This document shows positions 54,480-64,000 of a stretch of 64,000 nt of DNA, one piece after another (the first letter of the stretch is position 1; every line of letters starts with the position of its first letter). The translations under genes were made by a program, and so were the position numbers. The stretch covers positions 15,723,191-15,787,190 of the forward strand of contig JAKSZU010000029.1 in assembly GCA_026018925.1 (NCBI GenBank), in the 5' to 3' direction. The DNA is from Tupaia tana (taxonomy: Eukaryota > Chordata > Mammalia > Scandentia > Tupaiidae). The notes under the pieces are model-generated. The model saw only the letters and a list, made by a program, of their open reading frames with translations, searched no databases and had not been told where the DNA came from.

Positions 54480-56150
54480 TGACAAGAATAAAAATACAAA
54501 GCAAATTTAAAAGTAAAACAGCAAGTCACAGCACAAAAATTTATTTTCCCAGTAAGAATCAGTATCCCAATAGAAAAATGAGGAAAGAATAACGCTTCCT
54601 ATGCTCTAACATCTTTAATTAATGTTTATATGATTCCACTAATTATTTAAATTTTTATTAATTTTATCTAAAAGATGGTGGAAATACATAAAAATTAAAA
54701 TTAAACTTCAATACTTTTTCACCTAACTCATTCAACTAAAAACCAAATGTTTACAAAACCTCTTTTAGACTGCAATGGACAAGCAACATACTGTTGTGTC
54801 TTACCTCAAAATAACACATACTTCAAATCTGAGCAATCTTAACGATTTATACAGTGACAACCTACTGCAAATCACCATAAACTGCTACCTATATTACTCC
54901 CACAGGTTCTTAAATGAAATATCTCCTACTGAACTTTCCCTGAGAAAAACACTAGAGATTAAAACGTCAGAGAAGTTTTTGGTAATTACATGGAAGAATG
55001 ACAAAAATCATTCATTCATAGGCCTCAAAAAATACTTTTTTGACACTTGCCAAATTCTGAAGCTCTAAAGAACAGGAGGCTAAACCCAAAGTTAAAAATT
55101 ATGTAAGGTGGCATGAGATTTATTCATTCCCCTTTTGCTAAAAAGTCCCACCAGAAGAAGAGGCTAAATTACTACTAAATCTCAGCTGAAAACACCCCAT
55201 GTGTCAGTCGTCACACATGGGGCATTTTGAATGGTATCCTCTACATGTAAATAAACACCTCAGTGAGTAGTTGAGTCAGAAAACTACCTTTTAAAAGGCT
55301 GATCATTTTTAAATCTGCTGAAAATGATAAAGTCCAAACTCTCAGTCTATATATCAAAAGCTGTATAACCTAATGAATGAATAGATCTCCAAAAAAACAT
55401 TCAGTCAGCTGAAGTTCTGGGAGATAATCTCTTAACTTTAGGAATTGCTAATCTGGTAGAAATATCTTTGTCTAGACTATGGCTATGGGTTATATGGATA
55501 ATCTATGCTTACAATGTCATTTATGACTGTATATATAGAGTCATATGGTTAAAGAATGTGTGGATGTGTGGTAAAGTGAAAAAAATCACATGGTGGGCAA
55601 GCATGTCTATGTAGCCAAACCCCAAACTCTGAACAATGGCTTGGATGAGTCTCTCATGTTTGCAGTGTCCTGTGGGTGCTGTCACCCATTACTGTTGGGA
55701 AAAATAGGCAACATCAACAGAATTCTACTGAGAGAAAACAACTGGAAACTTGAGCAAATGACCTACAGAACCTACCTTGTACATCATGTCCCTGGCTGAT
55801 TTTAGTGGATTCTTGCATAGTAATATAACAGTGACTATAAAAACCTTCCTAGGTTCATAATTGCCTCTAGAAATTACAAGGCCAGAGGTGATTTGGGGGA
55901 TCATATCACCTTAACTTGCATACATACAGTTGGTATCATAAAAGTCATAGTCTTAAAAAATAGCCAAACTCACATAGCAAAAGACAATGCAAACATAACT
56001 ACAGGAAAGCATATAATAGCCAAACTGTCCCAAACTAGAAATTGTTATAACAGATAAAGATCTGGTAAGATACAAATGAGAATATTGGAAATAAAAAATA
56101 AGCAGGGACCCATATAAATTTATCTTCTTTTTAAACTTTTAAAAAAGGCA
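54480..56150. other. Gene-poor stretch, nothing recognised
   Basis: About 1.7 kb with open frames of 97 codons (54775-55068) and 69 codons (55590-55799) that lack any domain I recognise. CCCCATGTGTC at 55195-55205 and GACACATGGGG at 55212-55222 form an inverted repeat that could be a short stem. Confidence 0.45.
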
Positions 56151-56151
56151 T

Positions 56152-56322
56152 TGGTTGGGGCCAGCAGGTGGTGAAGTAGTAAATGTGTTGGACTCCCACA
56201 TGGCTGACCACAGTTTGAGTCTCAGACTTGGTGGTTTGCTTCCTCACTTCCCCCACCATGAGTGTAAGTGCCCTAAGCAAAATAAAATGATAATAAATAA
56301 AATTAAATAAATAATTTTTTTG
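56152..56322 (+). mobile_element. Short-form SINE
   Basis: GGGGCCAGCAGGTGGTGAAG, GACCACAGTTTGAGTCTCAG, then directly TTTGCTTCCTCACTTCCCCC and GTGCCCTAAGCAAAATAAAA. The flanks AAAAAAGGCA before 56151 and after 56323 suggest a target-site duplication. Confidence 0.82.
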
Positions 56323-56334
56323 TAAAAAAGGCAG

Positions 56335-56965
56335 TGTCCATAACATATAGCTATGGGCTATATGGATAACCCATGCTTACAATGTAATTTATGACTATAG
56401 GTCTTGAGTCATGTAGTTAAAGCTGAGTGTGAGAATGTATAGAAAAGTGAAAGAAGTCACATGTTGGGAGTATAATATGTACAATGTAAAATGCATGATG
56501 ACATGGTAGAGAAACTAAGAAAAGTGCAAGTACACTATTATAGAGTTTTTGTACACAAACTGGTGTAATGTAAATGTTTGACGGTACATTAAAAGTCAAA
56601 TGTGATATTGTGAACCACAAAACAACCATTTCAAAAATGTTACACTTAAGGTAACAAAAAGTTTATGGACCATATATAAACAAGAAATACATTAAATCTG
56701 TCATGTAGGTATTACTTCACCTTTACCTAATTTGTATATAAGTGACTTTCATGGAAGACAGACTGGATTCATGTAGTAAAAAAATACTAAGAACATTTTA
56801 AACAGTCCAGGGTAGAGAAAATGAAGCTACAAAACACACAGAAGAAATTAATTAATAGTAGAAAAGAGATATTATCATATGAACAACTTAAAAATAACAA
56901 GACACATGAAATAATGGCAAAGCGCTTAGCCTAAAGAACACTATTAAAAAGTAAATACACATGTA
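56335..56965. other. No gene or repeat recognised
   Basis: Part of it (GGCTATATGGATAACCCATG to GAGTCATGTAGTTAAAG, 56355-56420) echoes 55487-55555, about 65 bp of direct repeat at a distance of 0.87 kb. Otherwise unassigned. Confidence 0.5.
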
Positions 56966-56968
56966 CAT

Positions 56969-56969
<1 letters not shown>

Positions 56970-57040
<71 letters not shown>

Positions 57041-57048
57041 GTGTGTGT
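56970..57048. repeat. TA / CA / GT microsatellite
   Basis: Long TA run, then CACACACACACA and GTGTGTGTGT, an imperfect self-complementary block. Confidence 0.95.
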
Positions 57049-57049
57049 G

Positions 57050-57860
57050 TATTACTTAAAAATGGAGAACAGAACCATCTGAGGCAGTGGAGAATAGTTA
57101 AAAGACAGGAAGTGAATTTAGAGAATTCTTAAAGGACAAACTCTGTAAATTTTTGGCATTTTACCACAGGGGCTCTCCAGGTTGCCTACAGATCAAGGAA
57201 GTACAAACTGCACCTTTACTGGCTCAGGTTATCAAAAACTAATGTTCAGGGCTTAACAGACAACTGGAAATTAGGGGAGAAGTTCATAAGTCCTAGAAAA
57301 GAGGAAGCCAAAGGCCATAATCCTCAGGATTTGCATATAGAACTCATCAAAATTGCTGTTGAACAACTAAAATACACATATACAGAACTCAGAAGTACCT
57401 ACAAAAAAGCAGCTATTAGAACCTGAAAAAAAAAAATGGGGAATCAGCCTCTCATAACTTCAAGGGATATAGAATTTGGAACTTGAATCTAGACAGTTAA
57501 CCAATGTGTAGAATAAAAATTAATCTTTTGAGATATATAACAGTATTCACAAACTCTATGATATATAACTTATAATATCCAGGGAAGAATTTAGAATTGA
57601 TATTCAGTAAAATAAAAGCAAAATGTGACCTCTATTTCAGAAATAAAGTCACTCAAATAATAAAGACATTACAAGGAGCAGACAAGAAAGATAAACTACA
57701 CAGAAATAAATTTATGGACTTAAAGGAGTGATACAAATGTTCCAAATGAGGACTGTTGACAGTAAAATAAATTTTATAAAAAGGGCACTCAGGAACTTTC
57801 CAGAATGTATGTTGAGAATTAGAGGAGTAATGGCTGCCTGAGCTATCAAAAGCTAAGTGC
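57050..57860. other. No gene or repeat recognised
   Basis: Ordinary AT-rich sequence. I see no exon-like pattern. Confidence 0.4.
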
Positions 57861-57864
57861 TCCT

Positions 57865-58116
57865 GGGACCAGCAGTTGGCATAATGGCTATGTTGCTGGA
57901 CTCCCATGTAATCGACTACAGTTCAAGTCCCGGATCCGGTGGCTTAAACTCAAGCTGGGTGCGTGTGCATGCATGCCCAAGATCCCAAGAGGAGGATGGA
58001 GGAGAAGGGATTGTGGTGTGGCCATCCTCCCTGGGGGTTATTTCTTGCTTTCTATCTCTCTGTCTCTGTCTTTCTGGTGAGTGCACGTGCCCTATAGCAA
58101 AACCTCTCAACAAGAA
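57865..58116 (+). mobile_element. SINE (type B)
   Basis: GGGACCAGCAGTTGGCATAA, CTACAGTTCAAGTCCCGGAT, CCAAGATCCCAAGAGGAGGA, TGGCCATCCTCCCTGGGGGT, CCCTATAGCAAAACCTC. The flanks AAAGCTAAGTGCTC and AATGCTAAATGCTC look like a diverged duplication. Confidence 0.93.
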
Positions 58117-58119
58117 AAA

Positions 58120-58528
58120 ATGCTAAATGCTCTTATGCTAGCTTCAGCCCACTCACTGGCAGTATGAAGGGATAAAAGAAATCACTTCCTATGATGTATT
58201 AGGGGTCAAACATAATGCCACCCAGGAAGAATAGAAAAGGCTTATTGAAAGCTGGTTATGGGGGATGCTTTCTCCTATCCTCCTCTCTGTCTCTAGTGAG
58301 TGAGCATTCCCATAAGGAGAAAAAAATGACATAAAACAAAGACATTTGGGAATTTAAAAGTTAAGATAACTCATCAAAAGGAGATCTATATTAAAGAAAG
58401 AAATTTCTCCAGTCTTAAAGAAAATAAAACCAGAGACTAATATGAATGTACAAAAAGATTACAGAACGCCAAAGTAGCACATGTCTGTGAAAGCATACTA
58501 TAGGGCCATATCTCATGACTAAAACCAA
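58120..58528. other. No gene; possible SINE tail scrap
   Basis: CTCTCTGTCTCTAGTGAGTG with CATTCCCATAAGGAGAAAAA near 58283-58325 resembles a decayed SINE 3' end. The rest is unassigned. Confidence 0.35.
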
Positions 58529-59019
58529 TACAACAACATTTTAAAAATATTATACATTACAACCAGGTAGGATTTATTCCTGGAATACAAGGATGATTCA
58601 ATACGTATAAAACAACAAATGTAACAGAGCACATTAAGAGAAGAAATGACAAAAATCATATGATCATATTACTTGATGCATAAAAAGCATTTGATAAAAT
58701 GTAATAGTCCTTTATGACTAAGAGTCAATAAAATAGGCATAGAAAATACATTTCATAATCAAATAAAGGCCATATGTGACATTCCTGCAACTAACATAAT
58801 ATTGAATGGGAAAAAGTAGAAACTTTTTCAACTTCAAACTAGAACAAGACAGAAATGTCCACACTTTTCTTCTCTCCCATTCAAGATAGATACTGGAAGT
58901 ACTAATACAGTCAGATGAAACAACAAAATAAAAGGCATATAAATTGAAGAAGAAAAAATTAACTTGTCCCTATTTATGGCTGACTTGATTATATAATGGT
59001 TCATCAAAAAAGCCATGAT

Positions 59020-59285
59020 GGGACCAGCAGTTAGCGTAATGGTTATGTCGCTGGACTCCCACGTAGTCGACCGTGGCTCGAGTCCTGGATCCAGTGGCTT
59101 AAACTACCGCTGGGCGCGTGTGCGTGCATGCCCAAGATCCCAAGAGGAGAATGGAGAAGGGGTTGCGACGTGGCCACCCCCCCTGGGGGGTGATTTCTCG
59201 CTTTCTGTCTCTCTGTCTCTCTTGGTCTGTCTGGCGAGTGCACGTGCCCTATAGCAAAAACCTATCAAAAAAAAAAAAAAAAGAA
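59020..59285 (+). mobile_element. Young SINE (type B)
   Basis: GGGACCAGCAGTTAGCGTAA, GACCGTGGCTCGAGTCCTGG, GGGCGCGTGTGCGTGCATGC, GCGACGTGGCCACCCCCCCT, CCCTATAGCAAAAACC. The flanking GCCATGAT at 59012-59019 and after the A tail at 59292-59299 indicates a target-site duplication. Confidence 0.95.
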
Positions 59286-59465
59286 AGAAATGCCATGATG
59301 CATTTTTCTACTTTTTTTTTTTTTTTTTACAACCCAATATATAGGAAAACCTAAAGAATCCACCAAATAACTCTTAGATGAAATAAACAAATGCAGGATA
59401 CAAATCCAGCATTTAAAAACCTACAGTAGGCTATCCCCATAGCAAAGGGCTTAAATATTATGTAT

Positions 59466-59785
59466 AGGGAGCCAGATCCCACATAATCACCTGTGGTTGG
59501 AGTCTATGGCCCTGTGGGCTTGGGAAACACATTGAGTGTGTGTACGTGTGCATGTGTCCAAAATCCTGATGGGAAGGCGAATTGGAAGAAAGGGATTGCG
59601 GCATCCCCTGAGCACCCTGGCGATGTCAGTTTAGTACAGAGGATAGTTCCCAGGTAGGTTTATAGCCCATAATGGCATTTTATGCTTCATTTTGGGGCGT
59701 TTTCTCTCCCTTCCTGAATCTCCAGCTCTCTATCACTTTCTCTAGAAAGTACATAAGCCCTTGGGTAATTAAAAATATCTGTAGC
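59466..59785 (+). mobile_element. Old SINE with extra internal sequence
   Basis: GGGAGCCAGATCCCACATAA head (shortened), TGTGGTTGGAGTCTATGGCC, GTGTCCAAAATCCTGATGGG, AAAGGGATTGCGGCATCCCC, then about 110 bp not found in other copies, then TTTCTCTCCCTTCCTGAATC and a degenerate tail. Confidence 0.7.
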
Positions 59786-60345
59786 ATTTTTCTACACCAT
59801 GAATAAATGACAAAAAAAATGAAGAAGGCAATCTCATTCACAATAACCACAAAAACTATTTGGTAAAAATCTCACCAAGAAAGTGAAAGGCCTCTATGAG
59901 CAAAATTATAAAAGCTGAATAAGTTAGTTGAAAAATGTGCAAAAATCAGGAAGACAGTCCTTTTCATAAATTTGAAGAATCAATATAGGTGCTATACCTA
60001 TAGTACACCACAGTGATCTACAAATTCATTCCAATTCTTACCAAAAAACCAGTGATATTCAACACAGAAATAATTATAAAATTTATGCAGAATCACAAAA
60101 GACTGATATAATCAGACCAATTATGTACAAAAGGAATAAAGTTAGAGGCATCTTACTTCCTGACTCCTAAATGTATTGTAAATCCTTAATCACTAAAACA
60201 GCATGGTACTGGCACAAACACAGACATATGACAGTCCAATTGAATAGAATAAATAGGAAAAAACTTAACATACAGCCAACTGATTTTTGACTAAGGCCAC
60301 AGATCAAGCCTGTGGAAAAGAAGAGTTTTCAATAAATGGTTCTGG

Positions 60346-60612
60346 GATGGAACCAGCAGTTAGCATAACGGCTATGTCACTGGACTCCCATGTAGTCGAC
60401 CGCGGTTCACATCCCGGACCCGGTGTTTTAAACTCACGCCGGGTGCGTTTGTGTGTGAGACCCAGATACCGGGAGGAGAATGGAGGAGAAGGGATTGCAG
60501 TGTGGCCATCACTCTGGGGGGTGATTTCTCGCTTTCTGTCTGTCTCTCTCTGCCTGTCTGGTGAGTGCACGGGCCCTATAGCAAAAACCTCTCCAAAAAT
60601 AAAAAAAGAAAA
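60346..60612 (+). mobile_element. SINE, intermediate type
   Basis: GATGGAACCAGCAGTTAGCA, GACCGCGGTTCACATCCCGG, GACCCAGATACCGGGAGGAG, TGTGGCCATCACTCTGGGGG, CCCTATAGCAAAAACC. Target-site duplication AATAAATGGTTCTGG / AATAAATGATTCTGG at 60331-60345 and 60617-60631. It shares the AACC start with type A and the GGCC core with type B. Confidence 0.94.
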
Positions 60613-60919
60613 AATAAATAAATGATTCTGGAGAACTCAATATCCACCAACATTCGAGTAAAACTAGATCATCTCTTACCAGTGACTTTTAACTCAAAGT
60701 AGATTAAAAACTTCAATATAATGGACAAATATATAAACCTATCAAGGAAAATATACAAGAACAACATGTTTGAGTGGGCAAAGACTACTTAAATAAGACC
60801 CATGAGGCATGGACAAAACCAAAATAATAGAGAAACTTGATTACACAAGATAAAATATTTCCGAACAGCAAAGAAAACAAAAATTGGAATAGACAATGAC
60901 ACTATAATATAAAAACCAT

Positions 60920-61010
60920 AATTCAGCAGTAGTGGCTAAATTCTGGATTCCCACATCACTGGCCATGGTTCAAGTCCTGAAACAGGTGGCTCAAAAATAA
61001 CAACAAATAA
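60920..61010 (+). mobile_element. SINE head fragment
   Basis: TTCAGCAGTAGTGGCTAAAT, CACTGGCCATGGTTCAAGTC, CAGGTGGCTCAAAAATAACA. Head only, with an A-rich end. Confidence 0.7.
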
Positions 61011-62225
61011 ATAGATAAATAAAAATGATTATTTAAAAAAATACTGTATTTCACAAAGGTGTACAAAGATTACTTGTAAACCAGAAAGGATTCCAAAATG
61101 AAAATATATGCATAATTATTTATACTTATCTTTATATGTATACATATTTACTGATCATAATTTCATGCATGTACTTACATGCAACTGGCAGCACAGTAGG
61201 ATTATTTAAACCAGCATTACCACAAACATGTGAGTAATGCATTACTTTACAAGGTTATGACAGCTACAACCATGCTAGATTACAGAGATTTTGGGGCTTC
61301 ATTAGAAACTTCTTAGACCACGTTAATACATACAGTATATCACTGAAATGCTGCTATGCAGTGCAATATTATATTGGCCAGGAAATACAATTTTGGGCAG
61401 TCTGTGGCATAATCAGTACATACACTAGTGAGAGCACTATATGGAGAGTTCTTTAGGAACCTGTAGTAAATCCCTGCCACACATTCCAGGTTTATATGTT
61501 TCAAGTGGGTATTTCTAAGAGCTGTCTGGGGCCATGGTATATTAGCAACTCTAGAAGAAGCTACTGACTGGTTTGTGTTTTAACAATCAGTAACAGTGAT
61601 CACTGTAGAACACTGAGTATGCATTTCCAGATTAGTTGTAAAACACTGTCTAACATGTCATCTACGTGACCAATAATGACTATCTCATGATTCATATCCC
61701 TTGAGAATTTAGCATGCTCTCCCCTTAAAGTCAATTCAAACCATGTAAGAAATGTGTTTTTCCCATGGTATAAGAAAGCTAGAGACCAATTTGTACTCAT
61801 TTCACAGGCTCTAAAGGCCTTATAACCTGCCTATTTCACCCTGTCAATTTATCTTGCTTTTTTATGCATTTTTCATGCTGAATTTTATTTCATTTTACTC
61901 TTCCATTGTAATGTACAACCCTCATAAAATTCCTAAATACAATGTAAAACACTTCGGGAAATCAGTAAACAACTTACCGAAAATGAATTCATTTTCTTAA
62001 TCCTGAACAGATACAGAGGTATCTAAAATTATAGCTGAAAGAGAAAGTGAATGAAGTAGGTCAGAGAAATGATGTTGAATATTCCAGGATTCCCCTGTGG
62101 GGGAACAGTCACTTACACATGAGAATGGGCTAAAAAGACATTATTGAATGAGCAATCACAAATTTATTATCTGATAGAAATGAAAGACTTAGTAAAATGT
62201 TAAAATAAATTAGTAAAAATGTTAC
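61011..62225. other. Gene-poor stretch; possible old DNA-transposon remnant at 61225-61385
   Basis: ACAAACATGTGAGTAATGCA, TACAAGGTTATGACAGCTAC and a later CTGCTATGCAGTGCAATATT recall an old mammalian interspersed repeat whose name I cannot give with confidence. The remainder (61390-62225) shows no repeat or coding pattern I recognise. Confidence 0.35.
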
Positions 62226-62227
62226 TA

Positions 62228-62475
62228 TGGGGACCAGCAGGTGATGAAATGGTTAGTTTGCTGAACTCTTGTGTTGTTGACCAAGGTTCAAGTCTCAAAC
62301 CCAGTGGTTTAAACTCACAATGGGAACCTGTTGTGCATATCCAAAAATCAAAAAAGGAGAATGAAGAAGGCATCGAGGCATGGCAATTCGCCCTAGGGAG
62401 TGATTTCATATTTTCTGTCTCTCTGTCTCTCTCTTCCCAGTGAGCACACATACATTATAGTAAAAATTCTAAGAA
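62228..62475 (+). mobile_element. Old SINE
   Basis: GGGGACCAGCAGGTGATGAA, CAAGGTTCAAGTCTCAAACC, CAAAAATCAAAAAAGGAGAA, TTCGCCCTAGGGAGTGATTT, TACATTATAGTAAAAATTC and a tail of AAAAC repeats. Confidence 0.9.
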
Positions 62476-62514
62476 AAACAAAACAAAACAAAACAAACAA
62501 GCAAACAAAAACAC

Positions 62515-62628
62515 TGGGGACCAGCAGATGACATAATGTTTACATTACTGGACTCCCATGTAATCAATCATGGTTCAAGTCCCTGATTCGGTGGCATAAA
62601 ACTTATGCCAAGCACATATGTGTGCACG
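62515..62628 (+). mobile_element. SINE head, truncated at the tandem array
   Basis: GGGGACCAGCAGATGACATA, CATGGTTCAAGTCCCTGATT, GGTGGCATAAAACTTATGCC, then GCACATATGTGTGCAC. The core is missing and the tandem array begins directly, so the junction may be a recombination or insertion breakpoint. Confidence 0.85.
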
Positions 62629-64000
62629 GCCACAGGTATGCTTTGGACCCTCCTATCCACAAACCCTTCTGCCAAAAGCCCCCATGGTGCAGGAGCCACT
62701 GGCAGCAAAACAGTACACAAGAGTGAGCAGAAGAATCACATGTCTCAGACTTCTTGCTGCTGCCTTTTGCTGGTGCATGTGTGCTTTGGGACTTTTCTCC
62801 CACCACCCCCAGCACTGGAGCCCTTCCACCATAAGCTAACCCCTGAACAGGAAACAGCAGTAAGGAGAGAGAGAGTAAACAGGAGCAAATCTTGCTGCTG
62901 ACTTTGATGGCACAGGTGTGCTCTGAACTTCCCCCATCCCCCTACACACCTCCGCAGTATGCCCCATACTGCAGGAGGCAGCAGAAGCGAAAGTGAGCTC
63001 AGAAATGCACATTCCATAGTTCTTTCTGTTGACTTTTGGCTGCAGAGGTGCTCTTTGGACCCCCATGCCCCTGCTACCCTTTGCCTTTAGTTCCCATAGT
63101 GCAGAAGCCAGTGTTAGAGAGTGAGAAAGCAGGACAGAGTATCTCAGACTTCTTGCTGCTGCCTCTGGCACATGCTCATGTGCTTTGAACCCGCCCTGCT
63201 TCATTCCTCCTCCATAAGCCGCCATCCTGCAGGAACCAGCAGTAGCAAGATAGTGAGCTCAGAAGGAATGCTCATCACAGTTTCTTGCAGTTGCTTTTGA
63301 GCTGAACAGGTGTTCTTTGGACTCCTACTCCCTGCTCCCCATGCCTTAAGCCCCCACAGTTCAGGAACCAGCTGGAGAGACAGAGAGAAGTACAAAGCAT
63401 CTCAGATTTCTTGCTATTGCCTTTTACAAATGCAGATATGCTTTGGAACCTCCCCCACCACCCTGTCTCCACCATGATCCCCATGTTGCAGGAGCCTGAG
63501 GCAATAAGAGAATGAGCACTGTAATACCATGCATATTAAACTTCTTGCTCCTGCCTTTTTCCCACACAGGTGTACTTTGGACCCTGCCCCACCTTGAACC
63601 CTTCCACCATAAACACTCAGTGCAGAAGCTAGTAGCCGGGAGAGATAGAGTGAATGCAAAAAGACTGCATATCTCACACTTCTTGCTGCCTTTTGCCTAG
63701 GCAGCTGTGGTTTGAACCCTGTCCCTCTGTCCTTGACCACCTTAAGCCCCAGGATGCAGGGACTCAGCAGCAGCTAGAGCGACTAAGAATGAGACTAGAA
63801 GGACCAGGCATCTCAGACTCTTGCTGTTTTCTTTTGCCCACACACATGTTCTCTGAACTCTCCCCACACAGTGCTCCTTCACCATAAGGTGCCACAAAGC
63901 AAAAACCAGCAGTAGAAAGACAGAGACAGAGTGAGCACAGAACTGGGCATCTCAGACTTCTTCCTGCTTTGCCTGTGGAAGTGTGCTTTAGATACCCTCC
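62629..64000 (+). repeat. Degenerate tandem array, about 133-bp units
   Basis: Ten units plus the start of another, running off the window. Each unit has TGTGCTTTGGACCCT-like sequence, a C-rich CCCACC stretch, CCTTCCACCATAAGCC, GCAGGAGCCAGCAG, AGAGAGTGAG, CATCTCAGACTTCTTGCTGC and TGCCTTTTGC. Unit starts lie near 62638, 62780, 62919, 63048, 63178, 63310, 63437, 63569, 63707, 63846 and 63979. Units differ by substitutions and small indels, so the array is old. It resembles neither the 219-bp nor the 123-bp L1 monomers. It may be a satellite-like array or the monomeric 5' end of a transposon lying to the right. Confidence 0.88.

Larger units (their letters stand above)
58530..60915 (+). mobile_element. 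Ancient L1, ORF2 remnants, broken by SINEs
   Basis: RT remnants AACCAGGTAGGATTTATTCC, GATGATTCAATACGTATAAA, TTACTTGATGCATAAAAAGC (58565-58700), the CTTGTCCCTATTTATGGCTGAC block (58965) where FADD/FMAD would be, then later ORF2 pieces at 59330-59460, 59790-60340 (ACAGCATGGTACTGGCACAA) and 60630-60915. Much more diverged than the other L1s and without open frames. Confidence 0.78.

Noticed and set aside
54775-55068. 97-codon open frame as a small gene
   Set aside because: No family signature, AT-driven composition and no transcript-like context.
62629-64000. CRISPR-like array
   Set aside because: Repeats are about 133 bp, directly tandem and degenerate, without spacers, in a mammalian genome context.

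Overview
This is a stretch of a placental-mammal nuclear genome, AT-rich and crowded with retrotransposons. It holds three broken olfactory receptor genes of the OR7 type, KRAB zinc-finger exons, a processed pseudogene resembling TAB2, LINE-1 copies of at least three age classes, and more than 40 copies of a tRNA-derived SINE of about 260 bp. The dominant SINE is not Alu, B1/B2, SINEC, ERE or Bov-tA. Remnants of a 7SL-RNA-like SINE beside two of the receptors suggest Euarchontoglires. A lineage with its own tRNA-derived SINE, such as colugo (CYN SINEs), would fit, but I cannot confirm the species from the sequence alone.

Layout. 0.3-9.4 kb: two OR7 pseudogenes in opposite orientation, the arms of an inverted duplication, separated by a nearly complete young L1. 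9.75-12.8 kb: an ORF1-only 'half-L1' (HAL1-like) element with a 20-bp target-site duplication, sitting in an old MER5A DNA transposon. 12.8-27.5 kb: SINEs, including SINE-in-SINE nests, L1 3' ends in both orientations, ancient L1M fragments and a 42-bp minisatellite. 27.7-29.2 kb: a third OR7 pseudogene split by an L1 3' end with a 13-bp target-site duplication. 31.9-36.0 kb, minus strand: a KRAB zinc-finger locus with intact-looking KRAB A and B exons, a 16-finger open frame, and decayed fingers on both sides of it. 36.9-43.3 kb: a nearly intact full-length L1 with a 219-bp tandem-monomer 5' UTR, an intact 319-codon ORF1, and an ORF2 broken by only two frameshifts. 43.6-53.6 kb: older L1 copies, and the TAB2-like retropseudogene whose zinc-finger codons are split by a SINE. 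53.6-62.6 kb: gene-poor sequence with SINEs and an ancient L1. 62.6-64.0 kb: a degenerate tandem array of about 133-bp units that runs off the window.

I see no gene with a complete intact coding structure except L1 ORF1. The KRAB exons may belong to a live or recently dead zinc-finger gene. OR7 receptors next to KRAB-ZNF genes recall human chromosome 19p13, which is an inference about synteny. The most interesting points are: a 4-nt deletion immediately before the reverse-transcriptase FADD motif that is shared by the two young L1 copies but absent from two older ones; the L1 monomer promoter; the TSD-flanked ORF1-only element with its own 5' monomers; two SINE subfamilies that differ at a conserved B-box base; and the terminal tandem array.
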